The position numbers and the translations under genes are program-made. Source: CAZBGR01 sp964491535 (lineage in GTDB: Bacteria; Bacillota_I; Bacilli_A; RF39; UBA660). Taken from it: 23,159 nt of DNA. Shown piece after piece: positions 21,670 through 23,159 of this stretch; positions within the stretch are counted from its first letter, which is position 1, and each line of letters opens with the position of its first letter. Under the pieces are notes generated by a model, which did no database searches, was not told the DNA's origin, and saw nothing but the letters and a program-made list of their open reading frames with translations. Where the stretch lies: contig CAZBGR010000011.1 in the NCBI GenBank assembly GCA_964491535.1, positions 1 to 23,159 on the forward strand, in the 5' to 3' direction.

Positions 21670-22806
21670 ATGAAAAAATTATTAGCTAAAACAGATAAAA
21701 AATTATTAATTATTACCATTATTTTAGCTTTATTTGGCTTATTAATGATTTTTAGCGCCTCATCAGCTAAAGCAGCTGTATATGGTAATCCTTATTCTGT
21801 TTTTATTAAACATGCTATTACCTTAGCTATCTGTATGTTAGGCTCAGTTATTATTATATCAATTCCTACCAATACTTATCAAAAGTTTATTAATTTAGCC
21901 TTATATATTATTATCTTAGCTTTAATTTTTATTTTTACCTATGGGGTAGTTATTAATAGTACTAAAAGATGGATTGATTTTGGTTTTTACAATTTTCAAC
22001 CTAGTGAATTTGCCAAAGTAATCTTAATAGTTTATCTAGGAACCTATTATGCTAAATATCAAAAAGATAATAGTTATCTTGTTTTATTAAAACCTTTATT
22101 ATATGGAGCTTTAATTTGTTTCTTAATTTTTATGCAACCTGATTTTGGAACTATGTTTATTATTTTTAGTATGATGAGTTTTATTTTCTTGTCACTTCCT
22201 ATAAACAAAAAAATAAAAAATAAAATAATCCAAATTGCTTTTGGAGCCTTATTAATAAGCTTTTTATTTTTTTTGTCAAATGGACAACAATTTTTCAAAA
22301 CGGGACAAGCTGATCGTTTTAAATTTTTAAATCCTTGTCAACGATATAAAGAAAAAAGTGGTTATCAAGTTTGTAATGGCTTTATTGCCATTAATAATGG
22401 GGGATTATGGGGAGTCGGCTTAGGAAACAGTACCCAAAAATTTCTTTATTTACCAGCTGCTTATACAGACTTTATCTTTCCTGTTATTGTTGAAGAATTA
22501 GGTTTATTAGTTGGACTTTTAATTATTTTATTATATATTTTTATTTTATATCGTATCTTTAGAATAGCCAAAAGAAGTTATAATTTAAGAGGAGCAATTA
22601 TAGCTTATGGGATAGGGGTTTATATCCTCCTTCATATCGTTATTAATTTAGCTGGTGTTTTAGGCATTATGCCTCTTACCGGAGTTCCACTTCCTTTCTT
22701 AAGTTATGGTGGCTCTTATATTTTTAATTTAACAATCGCTTTAGCCATCGTTCAACGTATAGAAATAGAAAATAATACTTATCGTCGTCGAAATTTGTTA
22801 AAATAG
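21670..22806 (+). CDS. SEDS-family peptidoglycan glycosyltransferase (FtsW/SpoVE-like)
   Basis: A 378-residue membrane protein with about ten helices that polymerises lipid II with a partner class B penicillin-binding protein. Family motifs are KRWIDFGFYNFQPSEFAK (about 97-115), the large extracytoplasmic loop with GFIAINNGGLWGVGLGNSTQ, YTDFIFPVIVEELG and PLTGVPLPFLSYGGS near the C-terminus. FtsW, RodA and SpoVE cannot be separated safely by eye; the FLSYGGS end and no linked mreBCD favour FtsW/SpoVE. In a spore former SpoVE (cortex synthesis) is a real option. The loop has two cysteines (NPC and QVC, about 10 residues apart). RBS AGGAGG precedes ATG 21670. Confidence 0.9.
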   Translation: MKKLLAKTDKKLLIITIILALFGLLMIFSASSAKAAVYGNPYSVFIKHAITLAICMLGSVIIISIPTNTYQKFINLALYIIILALIFIFTYGVVINSTKRWIDFGFYNFQPSEFAKVILIVYLGTYYAKYQKDNSYLVLLKPLLYGALICFLIFMQPDFGTMFIIFSMMSFIFLSLPINKKIKNKIIQIAFGALLISFLFFLSNGQQFFKTGQADRFKFLNPCQRYKEKSGYQVCNGFIAINNGGLWGVGLGNSTQKFLYLPAAYTDFIFPVIVEELGLLVGLLIILLYIFILYRIFRIAKRSYNLRGAIIAYGIGVYILLHIVINLAGVLGIMPLTGVPLPFLSYGGSYIFNLTIALAIVQRIEIENNTYRRRNLLK

Positions 22807-22814
22807 CAGAAACC

Positions 22815-22849
22815 AACCTCTTAAAGATTAATAATCTTTATAGGAGGTT
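22815..22849 (+). promoter_or_regulatory. Hairpin enclosing the comEA ribosome binding site
   Basis: AACCTC (22815-22820) pairs with GAGGTT (22844-22849), and TAAAGATT (22822-22829) with AATCTTTA (22833-22840), around a 3-nt loop and small bulges. The right arm contains most of AGGAGG (22842-22847). It lacks a T tract, so it looks like translational masking rather than a terminator. Confidence 0.6.
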
Positions 22850-22855
22850 ATGTTA

Positions 22856-23159
22856 ATGAACTTAAAGATATTTTTAATCATAGGAAGTTTAATTATATTA
22901 GGAGGGATGATTTATTATTTAAAAACCACTAATAAATTAGATGATTTTTTTAATAATGAAGAAAACTCAATTGAAGATATTATTAAAATTGATGAAGATG
23001 ACAAAGAAGAAACAGAAATAATTATTCCTTATTATTATGTTGACATTAAAGGAGCTGTTATTAATCCTAATGTATATATGTTAGAAAAAGATAAAAGAGT
23101 AATTGATGCAATAAATATGGCTGGTGGTTTTAGTGAACAAGCCGATAGCAGTCTTTTAA
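22856..23159 (+). CDS. comEA: ComEA-like DNA-uptake protein, 5' part (cut by window end)
   Basis: The first ~101 codons. The protein has a short cytoplasmic start, one membrane helix (about 3-22, IFLIIGSLIILGGMIYYL), an acidic linker, then an SLBB domain: YYYVDIKGAVINPNVYML, KRVIDAINMAGGFSEQADSS. This is the order of ComEA, the membrane-anchored receptor for incoming DNA in natural competence; its helix-hairpin-helix DNA-binding domain would lie beyond the window. ATG 22856 is preferred over 22850, since AGGAGG is then 8 nt away. The ribosome site is inside a hairpin. The window end cuts the gene; without the HhH domain the call stays probable. Confidence 0.8.
   Translation, partial: MNLKIFLIIGSLIILGGMIYYLKTTNKLDDFFNNEENSIEDIIKIDEDDKEETEIIIPYYYVDIKGAVINPNVYMLEKDKRVIDAINMAGGFSEQADSSLL

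Noticed and set aside
22074..22298. Minus-strand open frame inside the SEDS gene
   Set aside because: Lys/Ile-rich complement of membrane-helix codons; no start signals.
1..23159. CRISPR arrays, insertion sequences, prophage genes, toxin-antitoxin pairs
   Set aside because: No regular repeat-spacer series, transposase or integrase motifs, or terminal inverted repeats were found on either strand.

Overview
The window is an AT-rich, tightly packed stretch of a low-GC Gram-positive chromosome (Bacillota, most like Bacilli or an Erysipelotrichia-type relative). Four things point there: the gpsB-rnpB neighbourhood, the rodZ(ymfM)-pgsA-recA order, a type-B RNase P RNA, and Shine-Dalgarno sites of the AGGAGGTGAT type. 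It is almost certainly a spore former. It carries both subunits of dipicolinate synthase, a YjcZ-like tiny Cys-rich membrane peptide, a Met/Pro-rich coat-like protein, and two sites matching the mother-cell sigma-K promoter (AC-16-CATAnnnTA).

Layout. 1-4000: housekeeping genes, namely dapA, gpsB, RNase P RNA, a short RodZ-like HTH membrane protein, pgsA, and recA with its own promoter and a candidate LexA box. 4126-9967: an accessory island with an MFS-type membrane protein, a 30-residue basic peptide ending in a Cys-Cys motif that standard gene finders would miss, a hairpin, a radical SAM/SPASM enzyme, an ABC-F ATPase, a small thioredoxin, and a thioredoxin-CcdA/DsbD-like membrane fusion. 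The four genes after the peptide are separated by 0-16 nt. I read this as a RiPP (ribosomally made, modified peptide) locus with its own thiol-redox module; it is the most novel item here. 10063-12010: an elongator-type tRNA-Met, then a convergent asparagine synthetase whose catalytic Cys2 is Gly. 12102-13954: dpaA-dpaB (dipicolinate synthase, which uses the DapA product) and the convergent Met/Pro-rich protein. 14037-16920: trmB, then an operon of lipoprotein, acidic protein, DUF948/YtxG-like and YtxH-like proteins. 16997-20756: rnc, a short-armed smc and a 35-residue membrane peptide. 20771-23159: peptide deformylase and the YjcZ-like peptide (both minus strand), a SEDS protein (FtsW/SpoVE-like), and the 5' end of comEA, whose ribosome binding site lies inside a hairpin.

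How it fits together: DapA feeds the dipicolinate branch; GpsB, RodZ-like, FtsW-like and PgsA serve envelope and division; RecA, SMC and RNase III/RNase P are core information genes; the 5.3-10 kb island is a specialised peptide-maturation unit of unknown product. All assignments come from reading motifs and gene order; no database search was possible.
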